A DNA stretch of 64,000 nucleotides. Origin: Megascapheus bottae (lineage: Eukaryota > Chordata > Mammalia > Rodentia > Geomyidae). The DNA is taken from positions 49,237,858 through 49,301,857 of the forward strand of contig JANJXV010000004.1 in the NCBI GenBank assembly GCA_024803745.1, in the 5' to 3' direction. Shown here piece by piece: positions 24,390-35,982 of the stretch; position 1 is the stretch's first letter; each line of letters opens with the position of its first letter. The position numbers and the translations under genes were made by a program. Below the pieces are notes generated by a model that saw only the letters and a list, made by a program, of their open reading frames with translations, ran no database searches and had not been told where the DNA came from.

Positions 24390-25559
24390 ATCACAATAAT
24401 ATCAGTCCTCATCTCACATTCTGTATTGGTTATTATGGATTGGTTATTATCAGATTAGCTAAAATACTTCTAATTTATCTCCGATTGAATAACAATCATA
24501 TTGGATGATTATATATATATTTAAGGGATAAATTTGTTTTACTTACAAGTTAACAATTAATTTTAACAAGTCCAATTTACTTGAAACTACTTACCACCAG
24601 GTAAAAAGTCATGTAGAATTTGTGGTGAAAAATAAAAAACATTTCTGTTATAATTATGCCTCCCCTATAGTAATTTTTTTCTTTAAAAGTTGCTAATACA
24701 GTCTAATCAGTGTCATGTTTTATATAATCAGCAAAAAATAAATACTAGCTTCCAACATGTTTTAAAAACTCACTGAATTGTTCTGAGAAATAATGCACCT
24801 ATATTCATAAAATCCTTATGATGATTAATGACCATACTATATGTAAAATGGCCTCTGAAGAAATAAATCATGATGAACTTATTTTTTCTTATCATATTAT
24901 TTGTGTTAAATTAGCAATGTTTGAAGAGACTAAAGAAATAAACTAAAACATTGTTTCTTCAAATATCTCAATTTTAAAGCAAGCAAACTTAAAGCAAGTC
25001 AAGTAAAAAATTGTTTACATCATGTTTGGCATCAGAGCTACTGCTAAGTATTGATGACATGATTTAATTTTACAGAATACTAGTTTTATGTCTATGATGG
25101 ACATAAAGTATTAGACTTTAGGTTCTGTATTTTTCTCATTTTTATAAGAATATTGGTTTGGTGTAGTAGCAACTAAAGTACTATGTATGGAAGTAATTTT
25201 ACGTTATCATATTATTCTTATTTCTATGTATAATTTTTGAAGGCACAAATATTTATAGATGGCATAATTATGTATTTAGATTAAACAAAAACAACAAATA
25301 AATTATTTTCTGATAAGATATGGTAAAGATTTTCTGTATCAAATTTTCAAATTATAACATACAATTATATTACTCTGCCTAATAAGAACAGCCCAGAAAA
25401 TGTGTTAAGACAATGTAAATTATGTCATTTACAGTTATCAAAGGAAAAAGAGTACCTAGAAACAAGTGGCATGCATTTCTAAAGAAAATTCTATATTCTA
25501 TATACGTATATCTATACGCATATGTATAACATGGATAGATATACTACACAAAAAAATCC
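24390..25559. other. Unique AT-rich sequence
   Basis: No repeat or gene was recognised. A TA-rich patch at 25493-25545 contains TATACGTATA-like self-complementary strings. Confidence 0.35.
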
Positions 25560-27000
25560 TTGAAATTTATTTCATAAATCTTGTCAAGATAAACAGGAAA
25601 TTTCAACCAAAAAGAAAACGCTAGAAATCTTAATGACAATCCTGGGAAGAAGGAAGAAATAAGAAAAAAGCATAACAGTATATCAAATGTCATACATTAA
25701 TGTAACATCAAGGTAAATACTCATGGCATTAGTCAGATAATTAAAAATGTTAGAATAAAGGAAAAGTATTCACTATATAGGGGTCTTTGACTTATTACAA
25801 AGTTGAATTCTTGATTCTGGTGGAACTTATATCAATTATGCTTGTGCAATTGGAAATTTATCTTTAGCATACACAAAAATATGCTGGGTGATGTAGAATT
25901 AAAGAAAAAGGAAATAGATAATAAAACTTTCAGAAAAAAATAGAGATGAAGAACTTTATGATTTTATTAGAAAATAATTTCTCCATTATCAAATAGCAGA
26001 ATAATACAGGGATGAATTCAAACAATATTAAAAAAAATCAAGGGGCCTGAAAATGTGCCTAGTGGTAGAGTTCTTGCCTAGCATGCACAATGACCCGGTT
26101 CAATTCCTCAGTATCATATATGTAGACAAATCTGGAAGTGATCCTGTGGCCTTGAGAAAGCCCAGGGACAGTGCTCAGGCCCTGAGTTCAAGCCCAGAAT
26201 GGGCAAAAAAATTCAAGCTTACAATATCATTGAAGAAAAAAATGGAAAGAAAAAGACAATTTAAAAGCAGAATATGTAAAGGTAAATGGCTAACATTAAA
26301 AAAGAAAAAACTATTGTAAGTAAAACAAAAATTATTAGTCAAAGATAAATCTCAGAAGCCCTAAGTATACACATTAAAAATGAACAGGTAGATATTTCAA
26401 AACTACAAATGAGGGAAATAAAAATTAAATCTACTGTGATATAATTCTCCCTTAGTAGGTAACCACAATATATGAGAAGCAGCTTTGTCAATAAGATGTA
26501 CAGATGAAATTGTAAAGAAACTAAAAAAATTATTGCACTATTGGTTCAAATTAGTGAAATAACTACATAACAATGTGTTATGAACTGACAAAACTGGCTG
26601 AGCATATGCCTATTCTGCAGAGTTCTTTTTTGATACTTGCTTAAAAAAGTTGTCTTCCAGAAGAAACAAGCTAGAATGATTTTTGAAACATTACTTGTTT
26701 CAAATAAAAATGGGAGACCCAAACAAATTTTTACCAGAAGAATACATCAAATATTATTGATATATAAAATTATATATAAGTATAAATGGAAAATACTGGG
26801 CATAAAGGTTATCATGTCTAAATCTTAGTGATACTATATAAGCCATGAAAACATTTTTCAATGAAACTTATGTACTTCATTTTCCAGCATGGTAAACAGA
26901 ACAACAAGAAGAGAATAACAAAATTTTAAGAACAACAAAACTCATAGATAATTGGATGGAAAATCATCATACAAAGAAATTTCAACGTAATAGAGTATTT
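25560..27000 (+). mobile_element. Ancient L1, heavily diverged, interrupted by a SINE
   Basis: Pieces follow the order of ORF2 of old mammalian L1. 'ATAAAACTTTCAGAAAAAAA..AGATGAAGAACTTTATGA' lies upstream of the SINE at 26043-26210. Downstream come ACAAATGAGGGAAATAAAAA, ACAAGCTAGAATGATTTTTG with ACATTACTTGTTTCAAATAA, and GATACTATATAAGCCATGAA. The reading frame is destroyed. The boundaries are approximate. Confidence 0.55.
26043..26210 (+). mobile_element. IDL-Geo SINE
   Basis: Sense dimer. The ID-like left arm has GTGCCTAGTGGTAGAGTTCT (A box) and CCGGTTCAATTCC (B box). The right arm ends GCCCTGAGTTCAAGCCC. About 30 bp of the right arm, between 'GTGG' and 'CCTTGAGAAAGCCC', is missing compared with other copies. 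Flanks AAAAAAATCAAG and AAAAAAATTCAAG look like the duplication. Confidence 0.9.
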
Positions 27001-27545
27001 TTTTCAAAGTAGGCATGCTGGTAAAAGATATTGTTATTAAGCTTATCTACTATTGTAGTTACATTACATATCAATAATAGGATTATATTATATATTTTAA
27101 TAATTAAATTCCACTAATGAATTAGAAATAAATTCCATGAAACAGATATCAATTATGTATGTCTTTACTGGTAAGTATTTGAACAGACTTTGGTAACTCA
27201 TGGGACAATTATTCAGACTTGCACACAATGATTTAGACCTTGTTGAGGCTTTATTTTCTGCTAAACATTGGGAAGTATGACAATGAGCTGTACACAAACA
27301 GAGGATATTGTCCTGAAGGATACATGCCATTCAGTTGAGATGCCTTTGCAGACAATATTTTCTACAGCATACCTGGTCCTCTCCTCTGAGCCAATGAAAT
27401 AAATGTCCCCCTCAGTTAATTTAAAGCTAGTAGAAGTAACTACTGAATGAAAATATTATGAATTGAAAGTGGATGGTAACCACTAATGCTACTTAATATA
27501 ACTTCAATTTGCAGCTTTTCCTATTGTTTGCCTGAAGGTGCATAT
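27001..27545. other. Unique sequence, possible old DNA-transposon relic
   Basis: Near 27360-27415, ACCTGGTCCTCTCCTCTGAG followed by AAATGTCCCCCTCAGTTAA is faintly like MER5-type hAT relics. Otherwise nothing was recognised. Confidence 0.25.
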
Positions 27546-27549
27546 AGGT

Positions 27550-27752
27550 TTCTAGTAGGACTTGAACTTAGGTCCTCAAGTTATTTTTCAAGTTGCTTGC
27601 TTACAGCTGGAACGCGTGGCACTTGAGCCAGATGCTGTGTCCAAGTTTCAGTGCTAGTTATTTCAAAATAGGGTCTCATGAATTATTCTTCCTAGACTGG
27701 CCTTGAGCTGAGATTCTCAGATCTAAGCCTTTTCATTAGCACTTGTCTAGCC
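27550..27752 (-). mobile_element. B1-Geo SINE, old copy
   Basis: Reverse orientation. The right arm is AGGACTTGAACTTAGGTCCT. The left arm has AAAATAGGGTCTCATGAATT and GATTCTCAGATCTAAGCC. Diverged, with the 5' end eroded. Confidence 0.65.
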
Positions 27753-27943
27753 TTTCATTCTTACAAAGGCCTTGTCAAAGCTACTCTTTGTCCATTAGAT
27801 AAAAATTTATGGTAAGAATTTTGTATAGGTTCTCTCTATTTGACATTATTTTCAAGTGTTTATTTCATTTCCATAACTTCATATATTTTCTTTGTGTCAT
27901 TAAGCAAACATTTACCATGTAAGATTTTACCCATTATTAATTT

Positions 27944-28131
27944 TTAGTCAGTCCTGGGCTTGAACTCGAGACCTGAGTGCTGTCCTTGGGCTTTCTCAAG
28001 ACTAGAGTTCTACCACTTGAGCCAAAACACCATTTATGGCATTTTTTCTATGTATGTGGTACTGAGGAATCGAACCCGGGACATCGTGCATGGTAGGCAA
28101 GCACTCTACCAGTAGGCCAAATTCCTAGACC
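27944..28131 (-). mobile_element. IDL-Geo SINE with target-site duplication
   Basis: Reverse-oriented full dimer. The right arm is TCAGTCCTGGGCTTGAACTC. The linker is TTTCTATGTATGTGGTACTG. The ID-like left arm has GAATCGAACCCGGGACATCG and GCAAGCACTCTACCAGTAGG. Duplication: CCCATTATTAATTT (27930-27943) and CCCATTAGTAATTT (28132-28145), 13 of 14. Confidence 0.93.
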
Positions 28132-28345
28132 CCCATTAGTAATTTAAAGAAAACAAAATGCAAAAAAAGTAGTTCTGATTACAATGGCTATCAAGGATTG
28201 TGACATGGGGATACACAATATGGAGATGTTGATTAATTAATATTGTTATAGACACACAGAAGGAAATATTTCTGGTGTGTTGTTTCTGAGTATGATGTCC
28301 TTAGATATCAAATTCTATTAGTTTAATAAGTATGAATAATGAATT

Positions 28346-29684
28346 TTTTAAAAATTATTTTATTTTAATGTATAAAGGGGTTACAGTTATATTCACAAGA
28401 TAGAAGATGTATTATTTTTCACACACTTCTTCTCATGTTTTTGTCCCCATTTCCCTCCCCACTCTCTCTCCCCTAATCTTTCTTCCCCTCCTATTTCAAA
28501 TAAACAAATAAACATAAATATAATAAACCAGGTGACAAAGTCAGATAATGCAATAATATGAGATTAACCAAACAGCAGCACAAGAGAAGAGAAAAAAAAA
28601 ACAAAACAAAGCACAATAGCCACTTGTAATTAAGTTATTGTTTCCATGACCTTGAGGTCTATTAATTTGGCCCCATCCTATGTGGCCTTATGGATCCAGG
28701 GTTTGAGCTACTGTAATCCTCTGCTAAGAGAGTCCTGTGTTTGTAATAATCATTACAAATGAGGGAAATCATTGAGTCTATGTTCTTTGTGTCAGGCTTA
28801 CTTCATTTAACATGATCTTTTCCAAGTCTTTCCATTTCCTTAAAAATGGGGCGATGTCATTCTTTCTGATAGCAGCATAGAATCCCATTGTATATAAATA
28901 CTACATCTTGTTGATCCAATCATCTACTGAAGGGTATTTGGATTGGTTCCATATCATTGCTGTGGTAAATAGTGCTGCAATGTCCTTGTGCTAGTGGCTT
29001 TAGTATGTCCTTGTTTCTGGACAATTGGGTAAATGCTACATAGTGGAATTGCTGGGTCATAAGTCATTAGTCTTTTGAGGAACTGCCATAGTGGTTGAAC
29101 GAGTTTACATTCGCATCAATAGTGTAGTAGTGATCCCTCCTGGCCACATCCCTGTCAGCATCCAAATGGATCAAAACCTCGAGGAAAAAGCAGACAGCCT
29201 AAAAACTTTAGAAGAAATAATAGGAGATACACTAGGCTTCCTTGGCACAGGTGGAAACTTTCTTAATAAATACACAGAAACACAACAGATAAAAAAAAGA
29301 TTGGACAAATGGGACTGCATTAAATTGCAGAGCTTCTGTATGGCAAAGGACATAGCTAGCAAACTAACTAGAAAGCCCACAGAGTGGGAGAAATCTTCAC
29401 TAACCATACAATGGACAAAGGCCTCATATCTAAAATATATCTACAGCTCAAAAAATTGAATCACTCTAAAATTAATCTCCAGAGAAACAACCATCTCATT
29501 AAAAGATGGGCCAAGGACTAAAAGAGCGATTTCTCCAAAGAAGAAATAAGAATGGCCTACAGACACATGAAGAAATGCTCGATGTCTCTGGTTATTAAAG
29601 AAATGTGAATCAAAACAACTCTGAGATTCCACCTTATACCGGTTAGAATGACCATGATCAAGAAATCCAATAACAACAGGATGC
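28346..29684 (-). mobile_element. L1 with 5' inversion (twin priming) and target-site duplication
   Basis: Minus-strand L1 insertion of about 1.34 kb. Its 3' part (28346-29163) runs from the tail through the 3' UTR into the ORF2 C-terminus. Its 5' part (29164-29684) is inverted and reads on the plus strand as ORF2 coding sequence, with recognisable peptides such as KRLDKWDCIKLQSFC and KPTEWEKS. The plus-strand part stops at CAACAGGATGC, exactly where the 3' part starts (GATGCTGACAGGG in L1 sense), so the two halves are contiguous in L1 and share about 5 bp. Duplication: ATAATGAATT at 28336-28345 and 29685-29694. Confidence 0.93.
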
Positions 29685-29694
29685 ATAATGAATT

Positions 29695-29851
29695 CTATAT
29701 GGCATAGGCAAACATTTATGCAGAATCCTTTGTACGTGTATATACATGAATGTGCAGGATGTGGCCAAATTCATTCCCTCTCTTACCTTCACATTCTTTC
29801 TGTCTCATTATTTGTTCCCACATCCCTAATAACTCTGCCTTTGATTTTTTA
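29695..29851. other. Short unique spacer between L1 insertions
   Basis: No recognised feature between the 5'-inverted L1 and the next L1 tail. Confidence 0.4.
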
Positions 29852-30150
29852 TTCCTCCTAGCAGAGGAATACAATATCTCAAAACCTATGTACATAAGGT
29901 CATATAGGATAGAGTAAATGAAAGGAACTCTAGAATATGGAAACAAGAGCGGTTGTTGTTCTTAATACAATATGTTATTTCTCCTCTCTTTTTTGTTCTT
30001 ATTATTAATCTCATGTTGTTACTGTATCTATGTTACCTAGAATACTGTATAAATATTTATTTGTTTATTTAAACTAGGAAAGGGAAGGTGGAAAACAAGA
30101 TGATTGGGAAGTATGAGGGGAGGGAAATGGGGATAAAAATATGAGAAGGA
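29852..30150 (+). mobile_element. L1 3' end lacking its terminus
   Basis: Sense L1 from CTCCTAGCAGAGGAATACAA through GGAAACAAGAGCGGTTG and the G-rich tract to GGGGATAAAAATATGAGAAG. It stops before the CACCT...-type terminus, where the next L1 copy starts. It is closest to the copy at 36133-36781. Confidence 0.85.
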
Positions 30151-30480
30151 GTACAGGATAAGAAAACAAAAGCCATATAATGAGTGACTGCTGTCCTTAA
30201 TGTACTATGTTAACTCTTATCTCTTTTGCTGTCCCTTGGTTACCTCATATTGTTACAATATTTCACCTTGTTATCTGAAATATTTTATATGTGCTTAATA
30301 GGTTATTTGAAATTGGATAAGGAAGGGGGGAAATCAAGATAAGCGGGGGGAGTGTGGGAGGGAAATGGGGACCATGTCATGAGAAAGGGTATCAATGTTT
30401 GTGAAGTTATACACCTTCTATCTGATGAATATAATGTAACCCTTCTATTAATCACAATAAAAATTATTAAATAATAAAAT
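30151..30480 (+). mobile_element. L1 3' UTR, second tail in tandem
   Basis: Starts near ACAAAAGCCATATAATGAGT and runs through TCCCTTGGTTACCTCATATT, a G-rich tract and CACCTTCTATCTGATGAATA to ATCACAATAAAAATTATTAA and an A-rich tail. It abuts a different L1 tail in the same direction, either by insertion or by recombination between copies. Confidence 0.88.
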
Positions 30481-31184
30481 AAAAAACAATTGATTCACTT
30501 GATATTCAATGAAAAATATCATAGTTAAAAGCTATCTTTTGAGACTGGTTAAACATTGAAAGTTAGATGTGCTCAAATTACATTTTTCAAAGAAATTGCT
30601 TCTATAGTTTTTTTCAAAGTTGCCTAGTCCATATAGACTTTTGTTATGCCTTTCATAGGAGATACTATCTATTTTGTGATGTTTTGACATCATGAAGAAG
30701 GTAACTGAAAGAATGCAGTGAAAAGAAATAGCTTTCAGGCACACAAAATGAAGTACATGGAAGAAAGGGGATTTTTTAAATGGAAATGGTCCAGCACCCC
30801 GTCCAGGTCAGAAAAGTCAGACTGACCTGACAACATGCATATATCTAAAACTAAAATAATCAGAGAAATAAAATTTAAGGCAGGCAAGATACAATTTCCC
30901 TCCCAATGGTTTTGTAATTTAAAATCCTTTGTACTTTTCTTTTCTTTTCTTTATATCTGTCCAAGTATATGTATACATCTTCCTGACTCAGCTCTGAAAT
31001 GAGCAATTCAGAAAAGACCTTGGTGTTTATCATAGTAAAGAAAGAGCTTGTGAGCTTTACACACAGCTACAAGACATGATAAGCAATATTACATGAGAAA
31101 CACTGGATCATATTGTTAATGGTGTGCCAGTTAAGCAAAGACTCAAGAAACAGATTTAGGGTCAGGAATGGCAAATTTCAAATA
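30481..31184. other. Unique AT-rich sequence
   Basis: No repeat or gene recognised, apart from a TTTTC-rich patch at 30938-30952. Confidence 0.35.
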
Positions 31185-31193
31185 ATTTGTTTC

Positions 31194-31194
31194 C

Positions 31195-31232
<38 letters not shown>

Positions 31233-31253
31233 ATCTATCTATCTATCTATCTA
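31194..31253 (+). repeat. (TATC)n microsatellite
   Basis: About 60 bp of TATC units with one deletion (TATCATCTATC). It sits at the 3' end of the reverse-oriented B1-Geo SINE that follows, so in the SINE sense it is a (GATA)n tail. Confidence 0.97.
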
Positions 31254-31682
31254 GTCTTGGGGCTTGAACTCAGGGCCTGGGCACTGACCCTAATGTTTTT
31301 GTTTTTTTTTTGCCAGTCCTGGGCTTGAGCTCAGGGCCTGAGCACCATCCTTAGATTTTCTGAAGGCCAGAGCTCTACCAATTTATCCTCAGCACCTCTT
31401 CTGGCTCTTTTCTATGTATGTGGTACAGAGGAATCAAGTCTGGGTCTTCTCGTGCATGCTGCGCAAGCACTCTACCACTAGGCCATACAACCAGCCATCA
31501 TGAATGACCCTAAGCTCTTCAGCTCAAGGCTAGTGCTCTGCCTCTTGAGTCACAACACCACTTCCAGTTTTCTAGTGGTTAATTGGAGATGAGTTCCACA
31601 GACTTTCATGTCCAGGCTGGCTTTCAACCTCAATCCTTAGATTTCAGCTTCCTGAGAAGCTGAGCCTTCAGCATATGGCACT
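31254..31682 (-). mobile_element. B1-Geo SINE split by an IDL-Geo SINE
   Basis: The outer, reverse-oriented element starts TCTTGGGGCTTGAACTCAGG (right arm, 31254-31293). It resumes at 31505 with GCTCTTCAGCTCAAGGCTAG and continues through the B1-like left arm (GATTTCAGCTTCCTGAGAAG) to about 31682. The interruption is flanked by TGACCCTAA on both sides. Confidence 0.92.
31294..31504 (-). mobile_element. IDL-Geo SINE nested in B1-Geo
   Basis: Reverse-oriented full dimer: T-run, TGCCAGTCCTGGGCTTGAGC, linker TTTCTATGTATGTGGTACAG, left arm GCGCAAGCACTCTACCACTA. Duplication TGACCCTAA at 31285-31293 and 31505-31513. It dates IDL-Geo activity after this B1-Geo copy. Confidence 0.94.
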
Positions 31683-33405
31683 TTAATTTATCTTAACCCC
31701 CCCATTATTCCACTTTATTTTTTTCTTCACAATTAATATGTTGTCTTTTTGTTCGCTGTGTTCACAATTATCATGTACTATTGCATAAAAAAAGATATTT
31801 TTAGATTTTTTTGTCTTCTAGTGGGCAACATCAATTTAGGATTGTAGTCTACTACATTGTGCAGACTTATAGAATTTTATAGTAATATCTAGTCACATTT
31901 TAATTTTCTCCCATTTTTCATAATATTATTTTTATGTATTTTACAAAATAAATCAAGCCATATGGAAATAATAGTTAATTTTAAGTTGAGCAAAATCAAA
32001 TATCAATAAATTTCAAATGCTCAGAGTGCTTCTAAAATGAAATTTCTTAACAGACAAATACAACATTTTCCTTTCTCATTTAGCTTTAACTAAATTGTTC
32101 CACTTAATAGTTGAAGGTTCCACATTTCTATTTGCTTAACATATTTACTCTCTAACTGAAGTACATCTTCAAAATAAAATAGTATTCTGAGTAGGTTTAC
32201 ACTTTGGATTCTATTCTTATTTCTTTAATATTTATTTATTTAGAATGTATTCTGAATGCATTCGTGGTAAAAATCCTGACTTCATCCAGTTTACATTAAT
32301 GGATTGAAAAATTTGTATTCTGTGTGCCAGGACCTGAGTATCTTCTAAGAAACAACTCAGTCTTCAAATCAAACTCGAGGGGTATGTAACATTGTCTTTC
32401 ACTTACTTAATGAATAACTGTTGCTTACATTTTATCTATCATATGATTCATTGCCCTTATTTTGCCTATAGCCATTGAAATGTAAAAATGCAAATAAAAT
32501 TAAAGGAATAAGTATAGAAGTGTTGTGGGAATTGACTTAAAAAGAAAGGTATTCTTGAAGAAGTTATACTTGAAATGAAAATGGAAAAGCTGAAAAGCAG
32601 AAGTTAAGATGAACATTCTGAAAAAGTTCAAAGATTCTGTTCCTATGACTCCAGAACAATAAATTTCAAACCACAGTCAGCATTTGATTTTTTTCAATCC
32701 AGTAGAAAAAACATATAGGAAGTTATCATGAATTATTTAGTATAAAGTCTCATTTACTTAGCAAACCATGTAGAGTGTGGATAATTTGGAAGCATATTCA
32801 TTGTTACAAGAAAATATTTGGTTTGGGCACATGAGAACAACCCAAGCATTTGTTTCATTTGAAAACATTTGTTTCAGTCAAAAATTTGGCTTTCATATTT
32901 ATATGTGAGCTTCCAAATTGGTTTCCAATTGTAGCAAAGTAAGCATTTGGTTGGTGGCAGTGAGGATTGCCAAATGATGCTGCAAATGTTTAAAAAGTCC
33001 TAAGACGTCTCCTGACGTGCAGGAGCTCAATGTATACAATTATTTTTTGTATCATTCAGAACTTTTGAAGTAGTTATGAATTAGAATAAAAAAAACCTTT
33101 CATCTAAGGAAACAAAATCCAAAAAAAATAAAGATACTCACCAAATGCCAGAGTCTCAATACTTTTAATAAAATCAATTAATGCATTTAAAAGCCTTATA
33201 CCCTTAACAACTAGAATCCAAGGGAAAACTATAACTATGTGAAATCATTTTGGGATTCATTTATATCTCACAAGTGTTTTTTTCCCAGTTTTTTTTCAGA
33301 TGTATAACTTAGAGAAGAAGTGAATATGTCAGGACAGCATTTTTATAATTATAAACAGATGACTCCAATGCTTTTTCACTTTTCTTGGTGATTAAGATCT
33401 ATGCG
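31683..33405. other. Unique AT-rich sequence
   Basis: No repeat or gene recognised. Confidence 0.35.
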
Positions 33406-33414
33406 TTTTTCAGG

Positions 33415-33602
33415 TTTTTTTTTTTTTTTTTGCCAGTGATGGGTCTAGAGCACTGTCCTTGGACTTTCACAATGCTAACACTCAACCACTTGAGCCATAG
33501 GCCATTTCCAGCATTTTTTCTATGTATGTGGTACCAAGAAATCGAACCCTGACCTTCATGCATGCTAGGCAAGCACTCGACCACTATTCCAATTCCTGGT
33601 CC
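33415..33602 (-). mobile_element. IDL-Geo SINE
   Basis: Reverse orientation: T-run, TGCCAGTGATGGGTCTAGAG (an internal deletion removes 'CTTGAACTCAGGGCCT'), linker TTTCTATGTATGTGGTACCA, left arm ATCGAACCCTGACCTTCATG and GCAAGCACTCGACCACTA. The flanks share TTTTTCAG (33406-33413, 33603-33610). Confidence 0.92.
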
Positions 33603-33869
33603 TTTTTCAGATTTTTCAGGAGAATTGCAGAGCAAAATATAGATAAATTACCAAAATTTCCAACAATTTCTCAAATTCATTCTCCCATTGTTCCTGTAGG
33701 TGACTATCTAGTTGGATACTAAATTGCCCAGCATTTCTTTTTTTATTACTTATTAAATGAATCATCATATAAGCCAGTGTGTTACCTAGCAATTTTGAAA
33801 TTATAAGCGCTGTCTCTCATACAATAATGAAGATTATTTCTTTAATGTAAAACATAATACTGAAGGAAT
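33603..33869. other. Unique sequence between SINE and L1
   Basis: No feature recognised. Confidence 0.3.
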
Positions 33870-34308
33870 TAAGAAATTCTTAGAAGAGCCTAAAGACCTC
33901 AATAATTGTGTGCATATGATCATATGAAATGATGTTTATTAAATGAACTCTAAGAAATGGAAGCAAGAGGTGTTCTGTTATTTTGCTTTGTTTTTTTGCT
34001 TCATTGTTGTTTTCTCATTTATTTTTTTTAAAATTTCTGTACCATTTGTCTGGTATGTATGTTTGGGGGAGTATATGAGGGAACACAGAAATGGATGGGA
34101 AAAGGGTGAATAAATGCAGCATTTATACTCACTAGACTTTATGCTGAAAATGATCTAAATAACTTCTAGGGGAGGGGAGGGAGTAGGGAAAATCTGGAAG
34201 AAATGAGGGTAGAGGTGACACTGTTCCAAAAAAAATGTACTCATTACCTGACTTTTGTAACTGTAACCACTCTTTACATCACCTTTATAAAAACAATAAA
34301 ATATGTTA
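33870..34308 (+). mobile_element. L1 3' UTR and tail (earlier type)
   Basis: Sense copy: GAACTCTAAGAAATGGAAGC, a G-rich tract (GGGGAGGGGAGGGAGTAGGG), ATGTACTCATTACCTGACTT, CTCTTTACATCACCTTTATA, then ACAATAAAATATG. Same terminal type as 5046-5410. Confidence 0.85.
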
Positions 34309-34452
34309 AAAATTGAAGGTAAAAACTTACAGGATGATTATCCAAGTGTTTGTATTTTGTGTCACTAAACATCATTACATTTGTATTTGCATACATATGG
34401 ATTACAATGCTTTCCAACTTAATGTAATACTTTTAGTTTTTCACCTTATGTT

Positions 34453-34560
34453 TAAAAAGAGAGAGAGAGAGAAGGAAAAGGAAAAATTGATGCCAAGTGG
34501 CCCTGGCTCAAATGCGTCATCATCCTCAGGATGCTGAGATCTGAGGATTGCAGCTGGACA
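34453..34560 (+). mobile_element. GA-rich patch and B1-like fragment
   Basis: (GA)n at 34457-34480 is followed by a fragment containing CAGGATGCTGAGATCTGAGG, the centre of a B1-like left arm. Only about 60 bp of SINE is visible. Confidence 0.5.
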
Positions 34561-34689
34561 CCAACAGAAAAGGAAAATTCTAAATAACTTTGAAGCAATT
34601 TTATTTCCATTTACTGAATAAAATGCTGGGTTCAGAATATGGCCCAAATAGTAGAGTATCAGGCATGTCCAAAACAGTCAGTGTAAGAG

Positions 34690-34990
34690 AAAAGAAAAAA
34701 AAATTGTCCGCCCAGTGAGTGGAATACAGATCAGAAGGATCAGAGCTTCAGGTACACTTTGGACAGAAATGTATGAGACTGTATCTCAACAGGAAAAGCT
34801 AGGCAAAGTGGTGTGTAATCCTAGCTGGGAAATTTTAAAAAGGTGAATGTTGGCCCATACACATGCCAAGAACGGAAGAGCAAATGGAATGGCACTAACC
34901 AATGCAAGAAAAGCTAGAAGCAAGTCTCAGCAGTAAGAGTACTTGTCTAGTACACAAAGCACAAAGCTTAGAGTTAAAAAATACGTGCTG
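34690..34990 (+). mobile_element. Old composite SINE (B1-like plus ID-like)
   Basis: GTGGTGTGTAATCCTAGCTG is a B1-like 5' region, and CAGCAGTAAGAGTACTTGTC, followed by TAGTACACAAAGC, is ID-like. The order and divergence suggest an old composite rodent SINE. It ends at a long purine tract. Confidence 0.45.
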
Positions 34991-35001
34991 GAGGAGGGAG
35001 A

Positions 35002-35036
<35 letters not shown>

Positions 35037-35120
35037 CAGAAGGAGGGAGAAAGAGAGGGAGAAAGAGAGAGAGGAGATTAAAGGAAGGTAGGAGGGAGGA
35101 AGAAAAACTAACAGGAAAAA
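34991..35120 (+). repeat. Purine-rich (GA/GAGACA)n tract
   Basis: About 130 bp, almost all purine, with GAGACA units and AGGGAG variants. It lies at the 3' end of the old composite SINE and probably grew from its tail. Confidence 0.93.
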
Positions 35121-35982
35121 AATAAAACAGGAAAAATATGACTCAAATTCATTGTAATAATATAAGGAAATATCGCCAGAAATCCTTTAGCACAATTACA
35201 AAAAGTCAATAAAACTCAATTTAAATAATAAGCATTCAAAAATAATTAGCCAATTCCCTATCATATATTATAGTAAGATTAGAATGTTATTTTAATGTTA
35301 GATTATACATACCTAATAATGGATAAATCTACAAATGAACAAAACTTACCAATAAAAGTACCTGTTCTATTATTTAAAAAATAAATATTCTTATTTAGTA
35401 TTGCATTGATCATAACAAAATAATAGTAGTCCTCTGGTTTGTCATAGTTACTTTAAAATGTTATATTATGTCATTCTAATTAAAGCAAGCACTGTCCTTT
35501 AGTCATTATTACTCATTAAACAATGATCATAAATATTTCCTAAGTATAAAGGCAACCCAGTGAATATTGCTGCTATAAAAAGGATCAGATTCACTTTTCA
35601 TATTTCCTATGCCAGTGATAAGGAAAGAAAAAGGATAGAGTAGGAAAGTACCACCAAGACATGAAGATTAATACCCCAAATATTATCTGACTTCTCTAAA
35701 TGTTCTCTTATATAAAAGGGACATATTGTAAGAGATAATGCTTTAAAGCATAATCAAAATATTGTATTTACAGCTGTGAGAATTGTTTTGGAAAGAGGGA
35801 AAGGGAATAACAAGGAATGATGAAGTGGTGCGTGAATTCAAGGTACATTGTATGACTAAATGGACATGTGAAAACCACTTGTACAACCAATGGATCTTAA
35901 TTAAAATGGGGGAAGGGTTCTTTTTTATCTTAAAAGCAGCACAAGAACAAAAGACAAAGATTTATACTTAAAACCACAGCAC
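35121..35982. other. Unique AT-rich sequence
   Basis: No repeat or gene recognised. Confidence 0.3.

Noticed and set aside
29091..29459. 122-codon open frame with L1-like peptides
   Set aside because: It starts in the antisense 3' part and runs across the inversion junction into ORF2 sequence; an artefact of the 5'-inverted L1, not a gene.
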